Source of the DNA: Deltaproteobacteria bacterium
GTDB taxonomy: Bacteria > Myxococcota_A > UBA796 > SXON01
Direction of reading: 5' to 3'
DNA: 41,495 nucleotides
Assembly: GCA_947484175.1 (NCBI GenBank)
Contig: CANKOI010000033.1
Location: 1-41,495 of the forward strand
In this document: piece by piece, positions 22,864-31,397 of the stretch
Numbering within the stretch: position 1 is the stretch's first letter
Layout of the letters: each line of letters opens with the position of its first letter
Notes under the pieces: model-generated
Seen by the model: the letters and a program-made list of their open reading frames with translations, nothing else
Databases searched by the model: none
What the model was told of the DNA's origin: nothing
Made by a program: the position numbers and the translations under genes

Positions 22864-23636
22864 AGAACCCGACGGACCAGCCTTGGTTCGTCGGAGCCGC
22901 CACCGCAACCGCCGTGCTGCTCGACGCCGCCCATCGCCGGGTGCATGAAGGGGAGTACGCGCTGGCCGTAGCCCTTGCCGAAGAGCTGCTCGATCTGGAC
23001 CCCGACAATACCGACGCCCTCCTGCTCGTAGCCGACGCGGCCCCGCGGTACGGGCACGGCGAAGTCGGGGTGCTCGCCGCAAGGTCGGCCGCAACCCTTG
23101 GGGCGGAGCCGGGTGCCTCGCTGGCCGCCGCGCTCTGTGCCTCCGGTCTCGCCGAAGAGGCACTCGCGGAGGCGGATTCGTGCCTCCTGGGCGGGAAGGA
23201 CCTTCCCCGAGCGCACGCCGTTCGTGCCCTGGCCCTCGAAGTGCTCGGGCGAATCTCGGAGGCCGACGATGCACTCGCGCAAGCGCACACCCTCCTGCCC
23301 GCGGCGTACCCCCTGCCGCTCGCGGTTGCCGACGACGAGTGGGACTCGCTGCTGCTTCGCGCCATCTCCGGCCTCGCACGCAATGAGCAGGCCGCGATCC
23401 GGCATTGGCAGATTGAATTCCACGGCAGCCCGCGGCCCGACACGCTCGCCCGCTCCTCTCCCCCGCTCCCGCCGTCCTCGCTGAGCTCTCTGCTGGAGCC
23501 CGAGGAAGGCCCCCCCGTCTGCCTGCTCTACCGCCGAAACCTCACCCGCGGCTGCGACTCCGAGGAGGTCATGGTGGAGCGCATGACCGGCGCCCTGCGC
23601 GACGAATTGGCGTGGCTGACGAACTTCCCGGACTGA
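22860..23636 (+). CDS. TPR protein with degenerate zincin-like C-terminus
   Basis: 258 residues, ATG 22860 overlapping the upstream stop (ATGA). Residues 15-160 form TPR-type helical pairs (AVLLDAAHRRVHEGEYALAV, AEELLDLDPDNTDALLLVAD, ASLAAALCASGLAEEALAEA, AVRALALEVLGRISEADDAL). The C-terminus VCLLYRRNLTRGCDSEEV-MVERMTGALRDELAWLT lines up with the minimal metalloprotease (DUF1025/zincin) pattern LYRRNL ... TLLHELGHHLG, but the zinc HELGH reads DELAW, so no zinc site remains. A peptidase-derived binding protein is the likely reading (inference). It ends one base before the convergent mutS stop. Confidence 0.65.
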   Translation: MKNPTDQPWFVGAATATAVLLDAAHRRVHEGEYALAVALAEELLDLDPDNTDALLLVADAAPRYGHGEVGVLAARSAATLGAEPGASLAAALCASGLAEEALAEADSCLLGGKDLPRAHAVRALALEVLGRISEADDALAQAHTLLPAAYPLPLAVADDEWDSLLLRAISGLARNEQAAIRHWQIEFHGSPRPDTLARSSPPLPPSSLSSLLEPEEGPPVCLLYRRNLTRGCDSEEVMVERMTGALRDELAWLTNFPD

Positions 23637-23637
23637 C

Positions 23638-26172
23638 CTAGGAGTCAGCAATCCGCCGCAAATCGTAGAGCACTGCGAGCGCTTCGCGGGGGCTCAACGC
23701 GTCGGGGTTCACGTCGAGGAGGGCGGCGCGGACGGCGTCGACCAGCGGCGCGGCGGGAGGTGGGGAGTCGGCTGAGGGAGTGCCGCCGAAGAGGCTGAGT
23801 TGCGTTGCCTCCGACCGCGGGCGTGCCTTCTCGAGCTGCCGCAAGAGCCGGGTGGCGCGGGTGACCACCCCGGCCGGCAACCCCGCGAGGCGCGCAATCT
23901 GAATGCCGAAGCTCCCCGGTGCGGGGCCCGCGCGCAGCACCCGGAGGAAACGAAGCTCGTCACCGCTCTCGGCGATGGCCACGTGCATCGCCCGCGCCCG
24001 AGAGCTCGACTCGGCCAGCGCAGCAAGCTCGTGGTAGTGCGTGGCGAACATGGTGCGGGCGCGCACCCGATCGTGCAGGTCTTCGGCCACCGCCCAGGCG
24101 ATGGCGAGCCCGTCGTAGGTGCTGGTGCCGCGGCCAATCTCGTCGAGCAGCACGAGGCTCCGCGACGTAGCGCCCGCGAGGATGTTCGCCGTCTCCCCCA
24201 TCTCCACCATGAACGTACTCTGGCCCCGGGCGAGGTCGTCGCTGGCACCCACGCGCACGAACAACCGGTCGACCAGTTCGAGGCGCGCCGAGCGGGCCGC
24301 CACGGGGCAGCCGATTTGGGCCATCACGACGGCAAGGGCCACCTGCCTCATCACGGTGCTCTTTCCCGCCATGTTCGGACCGAACAGCAGGACGACCCGC
24401 GCAAGATCGCCGAGGCGGATGTCGTTGGGGACGAAACGTTCTTCGCGGCGAAGGACCTCCACGACCGGGTGGCGACTGCCGATGAGCTCGATCTCGCCGC
24501 TCTCATCGAAGACCGGCCGCACCCAACGGTTCACCGCGGCCAGCTCCGCGAAGGTGCTCAGCACGTCGAGTTCCGCCACACCTCTGGCCACAGCCTGGAG
24601 TCGCGGCACCTGCAACGCCGCCCGCTCCCGAAGCGCCCGGAAGTGTTCGCCTTCGAGCCGAATGCGCGCCTCGTCGGCGCCCGACACCTCCTCCTCGTAC
24701 TCCTTGAGCTCCGGCGTGATGAACCGTTCGCCGTTCGCGATCGTTTGCTTCCGATGCCACGTGGCCGGAACCTTCGCGAGGTTGGCCTTCGTGACCTCGA
24801 TGAAGTAGCCGAAAACGTCGTTGTGGCGCACCTTCAACGAGCCGATGGCCGTTTCGACGCGGAGGCGCTCTTCCATCGCCGCGATCGCGCCCTTCGCTTC
24901 GGTGGCGAGGCCACGGAGGCGGTCGAGGGCAGGGTCGCAGCCCGGGCGGATGACCCCGCCCTCGTCGAGGCCGGCAGGCGGGTCATCGACGAGCCAAGCG
25001 GTGATGTCGGCGCCCACCTCAGCCACGAGGTCGTCCGGGAGGCGGGCTCGGAGGGCGGGAACATCGAGGCGCGCGTGGAGCTCTGCCACTCGCTGCAGGG
25101 CCAGCCCGAGCGCGAGGAGGTCGCGAGGACCACAAACGCCCTGAGCGAGCCGCGAGGCGATTCGTTCAATGTCTGAAACCTCGCCGAGGAGCGGGATCGC
25201 CACGCCACGCGGGCCGGCGGCGAAGGCCTCCACGGCGTCGAAGCGGGTGTGCAGCTCCACGACGTCGACGAGCGGGTGGGCCAACCAGTCGCGCAGGAGG
25301 CGCCCGCCCATGGCGGTCTGCGTGCGGTCGAGAAGCCCGAGAAGGGTTCCCTTCCGCCCCGTCCCCCGGAGTGGCCGGAACAGTTCCAGGTTGCGCAGCG
25401 TGGCTTCGTCGAGGCCGAGGGTTGCACCGACTTGAAAGGTGCGCAGGGCGGTCACGTTCCGGAGGTCGGCGCGCAGGCTCTCCGAGGCGTACCGCAGCGC
25501 CATGGAGGCAGCGCCAAGCCCCGGCCCCAAGCTGTCGGTGGCCACTCCAAACCGACGACCCAACATGGCTCGGTCCGGACGCGCATCGGCCACAACGGTC
25601 GTGCAGAGGTCGCCGAGAAGGGCTCGCAACTCCGGCCCGTCGGCCTCGGCGGCAACCAGCGCCTCCCTCGGGGTGTGACGAGCCAGTTCGCCCGCCAACG
25701 ACGGAAGGTCGGGCACGTCCGCGGCGCGCAGATCGCCGGTGGACGCATCGAGAAATGCGAGGCCCCACGCACCCGGGGCGCCGCAGATCGCGACGAGCCA
25801 AGACGAGTCCCGCGCTTCCACTCCCTCCGGAGTCAGCCCGGGGCTGAGCACCCTGACCACCTCACGCTTGACGATGCCCTTGGCGAAGCGAGGGTCCTCC
25901 ACTTGCTCCGCGATCGCCACCTTCTTGCCCAGCTCCAGCAGCCGGCGCAGGTAGCCGTCGGCCGCGTGCCAAGGAACGCCGCACATGGGCTGCGCGTTGG
26001 CGCTGTCGCGGTCGCGGGTGGTGAGGGTGAGCTCAAGCGCGGCCGCAGTCCACACGGCGTCGTCACCAAACAGTTCGTAGAAGTCGCCCATGCGGTAGAA
26101 CAGAAGTGCATCAGGCACTTGGGCGTGCAGATCTCGATACTGCCTCATCATCGGCGTATCGACTTCGGCCAT
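23638..26172 (-). CDS. mutS: DNA mismatch repair protein MutS
   Basis: An 844-residue MutS1 that binds mismatches and starts repair with MutL. The mismatch-reading motif is intact: GDFYELF with Phe31 and Glu33. Connector, lever (NLELFRPLRGTGRKGTLLGL) and clamp domains follow, then the ABC ATPase with Walker A GPNMAGKSTVM near residue 600, signature DDLARGQSTFMVEM, Walker B SLVLLDEIGRGTSTYDG and the His switch ATHYHEL. The C-terminal dimerisation tail ends ALAVLYDLRRI. ATG 26172 lies one base after the dnaB stop, so it is the last gene of the leftward housekeeping block. Length is typical. Confidence 0.97.
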   Translation of the reverse strand: MAEVDTPMMRQYRDLHAQVPDALLFYRMGDFYELFGDDAVWTAAALELTLTTRDRDSANAQPMCGVPWHAADGYLRRLLELGKKVAIAEQVEDPRFAKGIVKREVVRVLSPGLTPEGVEARDSSWLVAICGAPGAWGLAFLDASTGDLRAADVPDLPSLAGELARHTPREALVAAEADGPELRALLGDLCTTVVADARPDRAMLGRRFGVATDSLGPGLGAASMALRYASESLRADLRNVTALRTFQVGATLGLDEATLRNLELFRPLRGTGRKGTLLGLLDRTQTAMGGRLLRDWLAHPLVDVVELHTRFDAVEAFAAGPRGVAIPLLGEVSDIERIASRLAQGVCGPRDLLALGLALQRVAELHARLDVPALRARLPDDLVAEVGADITAWLVDDPPAGLDEGGVIRPGCDPALDRLRGLATEAKGAIAAMEERLRVETAIGSLKVRHNDVFGYFIEVTKANLAKVPATWHRKQTIANGERFITPELKEYEEEVSGADEARIRLEGEHFRALRERAALQVPRLQAVARGVAELDVLSTFAELAAVNRWVRPVFDESGEIELIGSRHPVVEVLRREERFVPNDIRLGDLARVVLLFGPNMAGKSTVMRQVALAVVMAQIGCPVAARSARLELVDRLFVRVGASDDLARGQSTFMVEMGETANILAGATSRSLVLLDEIGRGTSTYDGLAIAWAVAEDLHDRVRARTMFATHYHELAALAESSSRARAMHVAIAESGDELRFLRVLRAGPAPGSFGIQIARLAGLPAGVVTRATRLLRQLEKARPRSEATQLSLFGGTPSADSPPPAAPLVDAVRAALLDVNPDALSPREALAVLYDLRRIADS

Positions 26173-26173
26173 C

Positions 26174-27499
26174 CTACACGTACCCGCCCGACTTCGCAGG
26201 GTCCGCGTAGTTGCGGAACAGGGTGTACTTGCCGTCGAACACCAGCTTGACGGTGCCAGTAGAGCCGGCGCGCTGCTTGGACACGATCACCTCGGCCAGG
26301 CCCCGATCGGGCGACGTCTTGTCGTAGTGGTCGTCCCGATAGATGAACAGGATCACGTCGGCATCTTGCTCGATGGCGCCGGACTCGCGGAGGTCGCTGG
26401 GCAGGGGCCGCTTGTCGGCGCGTGCTTCCACCGAACGGTTCAGCTGAGAGAGCGCCAACACCGGCACCTGCAGCTCCTTGCTCAGGATTTTCAGTCCACG
26501 CGAAATGTTGGAAATCACGTTTTCGCGCGACTCCTTGGCCCCCCCGGTGCCTTGCATCAGCTGGAGGTAGTCCACGATGATCAACGAGATATCCCGACGC
26601 TTGGTGATCAGGCGCCGTGCTTTGCTGCGCAGTTGCGAGATGGTGAGGCCCGGCGTGTCGTCGATCTCGATGGGCAGCGCGTGCATGCGCTCAACACCTT
26701 CCGTGAGGCGCCGCCAGTCGGCAGCATCGAGGTTGCCGCGACGAACGCGCTCGGCGTCGACCTCGGACACCGAGCACAGGATGCGGCTCGCCAACTCCTG
26801 GCGAGACATCTCCAAGGAGAAGATGCCCACGGGCCCGTGAGCGGCAGCAGCGACGGCCATGTTCAGCGCGAGCGCCGTCTTCCCCATCGCGGGGCGGGCT
26901 GCGAGGATCACGAGTGTGCCTTTGTGCAGCCCAGCGAGCATCCTGTCGAGGTCGTAGAAGCCGGTCGTGACGCCGACCAGCTCGCCCGAAGCACTCGCGC
27001 GGGCCTGAATGGCCATGAACTGTTCGTCGATCACGGTGGAGAGTTCGTGCCAGTCCGTGCGCCCCGAGAGCTGGCTGATGTCGAAGATCGACCGCTCGGC
27101 TTCATCCAAGAGCGTGGGGAGGTCCTTCGGCTCGTTCTTCACGACCTCCACGATGTGGTTGGCGGCTTCCACGAGGCGCCGGCGCACACTCGCCTCCCGA
27201 ACGCGCTCCGCGTAGGTGCCCAAGTTCTCTACGCTGGGGCACGCCCCGGGCAGCGCCGCTACATAGGCCACTCCATCGTAGTCCTTGGCCTGTCGACGCC
27301 CGATCTCGTCGAGCACCGTGACGATGTCGGCCGACACGTCGCGCTCTTGCAGCTCAAGGAGGAGCGCGAACAGGTTTTCGTGGGGGGGGCGCGAGAAGGC
27401 CGCGGGAGACAGCCGCTCCGCGACTTCTCCCAACTGGCCCGGGTCGAGGAGCAGGCCGCCCAAAAGCGCCCGTTCGGTTTCCCACCCCTGCTTGGACAT
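26174..27499 (-). CDS. dnaB: replicative DNA helicase DnaB
   Basis: A hexameric 5'-3' helicase of the replication fork, 441 residues. The N-terminal DnaB domain (ERALLGGLLLDP, PPHENLFALL) precedes the RecA-like C-terminal domain with Walker A ARPAMGKTAL near 203, GIFSLEMS, IIVDYLQLM (Walker B), ALSQLNRSVE and SDLRESGAIEQDADVI. The C-terminus ending KYTLFRNYADPAKSGGY-V is usual. A C8 run lies inside the coding sequence (27382-27389) and the frame is intact there, a useful control for the quality of homopolymers in this sequence. It lies between rplI (18 bases) and mutS (1 base). No intein is seen. Confidence 0.97.
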   Translation of the reverse strand: MSKQGWETERALLGGLLLDPGQLGEVAERLSPAAFSRPPHENLFALLLELQERDVSADIVTVLDEIGRRQAKDYDGVAYVAALPGACPSVENLGTYAERVREASVRRRLVEAANHIVEVVKNEPKDLPTLLDEAERSIFDISQLSGRTDWHELSTVIDEQFMAIQARASASGELVGVTTGFYDLDRMLAGLHKGTLVILAARPAMGKTALALNMAVAAAAHGPVGIFSLEMSRQELASRILCSVSEVDAERVRRGNLDAADWRRLTEGVERMHALPIEIDDTPGLTISQLRSKARRLITKRRDISLIIVDYLQLMQGTGGAKESRENVISNISRGLKILSKELQVPVLALSQLNRSVEARADKRPLPSDLRESGAIEQDADVILFIYRDDHYDKTSPDRGLAEVIVSKQRAGSTGTVKLVFDGKYTLFRNYADPAKSGGYV

Positions 27500-27517
27500 A
27501 GGGGTTTCTAACCCGCC

Positions 27518-27961
27518 CTACGCCCGGATGACGTAGACCTTGACCTGCGCATCAATGCCGCGCATCACCTTCACGGCCACCTGGAACACGCCGATGTTCC
27601 GGATGGGCTCCGCGAGGACGACGGCCTTGCGGTCGACTTCGACGCCGGCCGCGGCCAAGGCCTCCGCGATATCGATGTTCGACACCGAACCGTGCAGCTT
27701 GTCGCCCTCGCCGGCTTGGCGCTTGATCGACACCGCCGTCTGGCTGATCTTCTCGGCCAGCGCCTGCGCGACCGCCAGATTCTTGGCGTGACGGGCAGCG
27801 GCCATGCGCTGCAGGTGAGCCTGCTGACGCACGTTGCGAGAGTCGGCGAGCACGGCGAAGCCGCGCGGGAGGAGGAAGTTCCGACCGTAACCATCGGCTA
27901 CGTCGAGAATCTGGCCGGTAGAACCCAACGAGTCTACGTCGGCCTGCAGAATTACCTTCAT
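27518..27961 (-). CDS. rplI: 50S ribosomal protein L9
   Basis: 147 residues, full length. The N-terminal globular domain MKVILQADVDSLGSTGQI-LDVADGYGRNFLLPRG is followed by the long connecting helix (HAKNLAVAQALAEKI) and the C-terminal domain (GDKLHGSVSNIDIAEAL, then NIGVFQVAVKV). L9 binds 23S rRNA near the L1 stalk and helps reading-frame fidelity. It is preceded by rpsF at 30 bases with no rpsR between them, unlike the usual rpsF-rpsR-rplI order, and followed by dnaB at 18 bases. Confidence 0.97.
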   Translation of the reverse strand: MKVILQADVDSLGSTGQILDVADGYGRNFLLPRGFAVLADSRNVRQQAHLQRMAAARHAKNLAVAQALAEKISQTAVSIKRQAGEGDKLHGSVSNIDIAEALAAAGVEVDRKAVVLAEPIRNIGVFQVAVKVMRGIDAQVKVYVIRA

Positions 27962-27991
27962 GGGATGCTCCGAATCGAATGGGTTTTGGGG

Positions 27992-28444
27992 CTACTCGTC
28001 GCTCTCGGGGCCGAGCTCGCCGTCTTCTTCTTCGGCTTCCGCGCGGTAGCGGGCTTCCGCCTCTTCTTCGGCCTTCAGCGCGGCCATCCGCTCGAGACGC
28101 ATCCGCTTCCGCTCTTCGGCGACCAGCTTCCGCTCTTCCGGAACTACATCCGCCTCGATCTTCACCGTGAGGAAGCGCATGAGATCGTCGTCCAACCGGA
28201 GCCGGCGCTCGAGTTCGAGGATGATCGGCGCCGGACCACAGTAGTTGACATAGATGTAGTGGCCACGCGTTTGCTTGCCGATGAGGTAGGCGAGCTTGCG
28301 CTTCCCCCAATCCTCGGCCACGAGGATCGTGCCGCCGCCCTTGGCGAGGACGTCCTCGAACTTGGCGGTGAGGGTGGTCATCTGCTCGTCCGTAAGGTCC
28401 GGGCGGGCAACGTAGGTGGTCTCGTATTCGTTGACGATGGTCAT
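27992..28444 (-). CDS. rpsF: 30S ribosomal protein S6 with long acidic tail
   Basis: 150 residues. The S6 core is clear: MTIVNEYETTYVARPDLTDE, DWGKRKLAYLIGKQTRGHY, and the RRLRLDDDLMRFLTVKIE strand. ATG 28444 (MTIVNEYE) is preferred over the five-residue longer frame. The last 45 residues form a highly charged helix ending in a Glu/Asp-rich tail (AEAEEEDGELGPESDE), much longer than the 95-100 residue core. In other bacteria RimK adds glutamates to the S6 tail after translation; here a comparable acidic tail is encoded. S6 normally pairs with S18, whose gene is absent from this block. Confidence 0.95.
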   Translation of the reverse strand: MTIVNEYETTYVARPDLTDEQMTTLTAKFEDVLAKGGGTILVAEDWGKRKLAYLIGKQTRGHYIYVNYCGPAPIILELERRLRLDDDLMRFLTVKIEADVVPEERKLVAEERKRMRLERMAALKAEEEAEARYRAEAEEEDGELGPESDE

Positions 28445-28462
28445 GCGTGCTCCACGCAAAGA

Positions 28463-29047
28463 TCAGGTTGAAGCCGCCGGCTCAGGCCGGACGGTATTGA
28501 AACGGTTCATGGTCGCGACGACACCGTCGCGAACCACACTCTCCACTGCATCTGCGGCGTGCTCCACCATCTCGTCCACCACCGACGCTTCCGCCTCGGT
28601 GAACGTGGAGAGCACGAAATCAGCGGTTTCCCACTGCGGAGGCGGCCGGCCGACCCCCATCCGAACACGGACGAACTCAGGGCCACAGGCCTGTTGAATG
28701 TCCCGGACACCATTGTGCCCGCCGTGCCCGCCACCCACACGCACGCGCAGGCGCCCGAGGGGGAGGTCGAGATCATCGTGAACCACGACCATTTCGTTCG
28801 CGGGCACCTTGAAGAAGCCCAAAAGCGAGGCGGCCGGCTGGCCGGAGACGTTCATGTACTGTTGGGGCATCGCCAAGGCGGCCTTCTGGCCGCCGAGGAC
28901 GATGTCGCCAACCAGCGCCCCGAAGAGCTTCCGCTCCACGCGAGCCCCGGCGCGATCGGCCAGGCGCTCCACCACCCGGAACCCGACGTTGTGTCGGGTT
29001 GCCGCGTAGCGAGCTCCAGGGTTGCCGAGGCCGACGACAAGGTGCAT
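28463..29047 (-). CDS. pth: peptidyl-tRNA hydrolase
   Basis: Releases tRNA from prematurely dropped peptidyl-tRNA. The 194-residue protein has VVGLGNPGARYAATRHNVGF with catalytic His19, the MNVSGQ loop, VHDDLDLPLGRLRVR with the catalytic-site Asp, and GGHGGHNGVRDIQQACG. Length is typical, with a short Ala/Ser/Thr tail. It sits 6 bases after rplY and 18 before rpsF, the rplY-pth pairing conserved in many bacteria. ATG 29047 begins MHLVVGLG, which fixes the start. Confidence 0.96.
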   Translation of the reverse strand: MHLVVGLGNPGARYAATRHNVGFRVVERLADRAGARVERKLFGALVGDIVLGGQKAALAMPQQYMNVSGQPAASLLGFFKVPANEMVVVHDDLDLPLGRLRVRVGGGHGGHNGVRDIQQACGPEFVRVRMGVGRPPPQWETADFVLSTFTEAEASVVDEMVEHAADAVESVVRDGVVATMNRFNTVRPEPAAST

Positions 29048-29053
29048 GGCGAC

Positions 29054-29680
29054 TTACTTCTTGGCCTTGGCTGCCGGCGCCGCTGCCGCCGCTCCCGCCA
29101 CCGCCGCCTCGGCAGGCGCGATGGCCGCGAGCTTGCCGGCCACGGTGAGAACGTTGAAGTCCTGCGCAAAGATGATCCGCGCGCCGGCCGGCAACGGAAG
29201 CTGCGAGGCCTTCACGAACTTGCCCACATCCAAGCTGGTGACATCGACCTCGATGGCGCTGGGCACCGCCAGTGCATCACATTCGAGGTTGACCGAGCGC
29301 GCGAGGAGCCGAAGTTGGCCGCCCGCCCGAACACCCGCCGCCCGACCCGTGGAGACCACCGGTACGGTGACCGCGACGGTCTCGCCCTTCTTCACTTCGA
29401 GGAAGTCGACGTGTTCGACGATGCGCGACACCGGATGGCGCTGGATCTCGCGAACCAGGCAGAGGTGAACTGTGCCGCCGATGGTCACGTTCACGAGCGT
29501 GTTGGGGTTGTTGGTCTTGCGGAAGATCGCGGACAGCGAGGGAGCGCTGAACGCAATGGCGGTTCCCGTTTCGCCGGACCGGTAGACCACGCCCGGCGTG
29601 CTCCCCGCCTTCCGAAGTTTGTGGTTGCCACCCTTTCCGGTGGAGACGCGCGTTTCGGCGGTGATGTTGAAGGATTCCAT
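29054..29680 (-). CDS. rplY: 50S ribosomal protein L25, general stress (CTC) type
   Basis: 208 residues, the two-domain CTC form of L25 that binds 5S rRNA. N-terminal domain: GKGGNHKLRKAGSTPGVVYR, then HVDFLEVKKGETVAVTVPV. C-terminal beta domain: PSAIEVDVTSLDVGKFVKAS and ARIIFAQDFNVLTVAG. The tail is low-complexity Ala-Pro with terminal lysines. ATG 29680 has AGGA eight bases upstream. It is the first gene of the leftward rplY-pth-rpsF-rplI-dnaB-mutS block, so the block's promoter should lie in 29681-29861, where I see GC-rich inverted segments but no clear -35/-10. Confidence 0.94.
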   Translation of the reverse strand: MESFNITAETRVSTGKGGNHKLRKAGSTPGVVYRSGETGTAIAFSAPSLSAIFRKTNNPNTLVNVTIGGTVHLCLVREIQRHPVSRIVEHVDFLEVKKGETVAVTVPVVSTGRAAGVRAGGQLRLLARSVNLECDALAVPSAIEVDVTSLDVGKFVKASQLPLPAGARIIFAQDFNVLTVAGKLAAIAPAEAAVAGAAAAAPAAKAKK

Positions 29681-29861
29681 GCAATTCCTGGCCCTGATCG
29701 GGGCGGCAACGTCGCGGCCCCGGGGAATCCCGGAACTGGCACGCGGGTGCGTACCGGATGCCGCGTCGTGGACATGGGGGCCTCTCGGCCCGACGCGGCG
29801 GCGCCACCCATCGGGGAGGCGGGCGACGGTTAGCCGGATGGGGCCGGAGCGTCAAGGGCAA

Positions 29862-31397
29862 TCAGATTCGGCTCTCGATCGACAGCGCCCCGCCCACGGA
29901 CGCTCCGACCAGGTCGTGGTCTACACAGCCCTCGAATCGCAGGCCCACCGCCGCGCCGACACGGACGGCCGCGGCCCCGCACACTCCCAAGAGCGGTCGC
30001 GGATCCGGAGCCACCGCAGCGACGAGGCCAACATCCCCCCCGACCTCGGCCGACCAGCCCGCCCGATGCGGCCCCCACCGCACGCCGAGGCGCACCGGCA
30101 CTCGCGCTTCGACCCCGGTGCCGGAGGGGTCGAGGCTCCCGACGTCGCTCTCCGGCAACACCCCCCACGCGATCGCCCAGTCGGCCGCGACGGCCACCCG
30201 CCCGGCGAAGCCCACACTGAGCGCCCCCGCTTCACCCTCCTCCCGCCACCCGCCCCCGACCCGAAGTGCCGCGGTGGACCGCCAGGCCTCCACAGGCTCC
30301 GACGCGACCCCGACGGGCCTCTCCGGGCGCGAAGGCTTGGCCGGGGATGGGGCAACGGCCACGCGATCCGCGGGAGGCCCGAAGCTGAACAACTGCACCT
30401 CCTCGTCCAGTTGCCGTTCCGCTTCTCGTTGGGCTTCCCTTTCCGCGCGCGGCACCTCCAGCCGCACGAGGCGCTCCCCCGTTACCCACCACAACGTCGG
30501 TCCTCCGTTGGTCCAGCCCGCATACACCACCACGTTCGGCCACCCGCGCGCGGCGGCGAGTACGGCCAGCACGGACTCCTCGTCGCGCGTGGGGGCGCGC
30601 CGAACGAGGCTGTCCAGCAGGTCGCCGAAGGCGGACTGCACGCTGCCGCCGCTGAACACGGCATCCTCGCCATCGCGGAGCGAGAGGCGGCTGGAACCCA
30701 CGACGGTGCCTGTGCTGTCGATACGTTGCACGAGGTTGTCGCCGACTGCCGCTTCCGAGCCGTCTGCCCCGACCAGGCGGCCGTTCACGCGCAGCGCCTC
30801 GCCGCTGGGAAGGGCAGTGGTGGCCACCCGCGGGCCCCCGAGATCGCGGCGACGGGTCTCTGCCGCTTGCAGCCCGGCCACTAGCTCCGGGCTGGCTTCC
30901 GTGGGCACCAACTCGGACCCGGTGGCCACCACCCGGTCGAGGGCGCGACCGGCCTCCGCGACATGGAACGCAGCCTGGCCCAGGTCGTGCGCGCTGCCGG
31001 CTTCGAGGAGGAGGTGGGCCTCGGCCCGAGAGACGTCGAGGAGGACGATGGTGGAGGCGGGAACGGGATCCACGAGACACTCGAGTTCGAGGTCGAGCAC
31101 CACTAGGTCGGAGAGACTTCCCTCCGCGTCGAACAGGTCGTAGCGGCGCCTAGCGGCATCCAGACGCTCTCGCCAAGGCACCAGATGCACGGCTTCCAAG
31201 CAGTCGTCGCCTCGCGTGGAGGGCAGGCGGACATGGAGCACTCCCGCGGCAAACTCGGAAGCATCGACGCTGGCCTTTTGGTAGAAGCCGGCGCGCTTGA
31301 GGGTGCGGGTCACCGCGGCGGGGTTCGGACCGCCTGTCGCCGGCATCACCACCATCGCGCCCTCGCTTGCGAGCGCCAGGGCGAAAAGCACGATCAC
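29862..31397 (-). CDS. exported protein with barrel-like C-terminus, kinase operon
   Basis: 511 residues from GTG 31397 (MIVLFALALASEG, a short signal). The first 350 residues mix helices and strands without recognised motifs. A Pro/Arg/Glu linker follows, and the last 160 residues alternate short Gly-rich strands (AALRVGGGWREEGEAGALSV, VPVRLGVRWGPHRAGWSAEV, GAAVGLRFEGCVDHDLVG) like an outer-membrane barrel. The end, ALSIESRI, is compatible with a barrel terminus. The start overlaps the kinase stop as GTGA, so the protein is made with the kinase and may carry its output or be its target at the envelope. No family recognised. Confidence 0.65.
   Translation of the reverse strand: MIVLFALALASEGAMVVMPATGGPNPAAVTRTLKRAGFYQKASVDASEFAAGVLHVRLPSTRGDDCLEAVHLVPWRERLDAARRRYDLFDAEGSLSDLVVLDLELECLVDPVPASTIVLLDVSRAEAHLLLEAGSAHDLGQAAFHVAEAGRALDRVVATGSELVPTEASPELVAGLQAAETRRRDLGGPRVATTALPSGEALRVNGRLVGADGSEAAVGDNLVQRIDSTGTVVGSSRLSLRDGEDAVFSGGSVQSAFGDLLDSLVRRAPTRDEESVLAVLAAARGWPNVVVYAGWTNGGPTLWWVTGERLVRLEVPRAEREAQREAERQLDEEVQLFSFGPPADRVAVAPSPAKPSRPERPVGVASEPVEAWRSTAALRVGGGWREEGEAGALSVGFAGRVAVAADWAIAWGVLPESDVGSLDPSGTGVEARVPVRLGVRWGPHRAGWSAEVGGDVGLVAAVAPDPRPLLGVCGAAAVRVGAAVGLRFEGCVDHDLVGASVGGALSIESRI

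Noticed and set aside
29681-29861. possible prs/ispE or tRNA gene upstream of rplY as in many bacteria
   Set aside because: No coding frame or cloverleaf is visible in the 181-base gap; the next gene upstream is the exported protein of the kinase operon.
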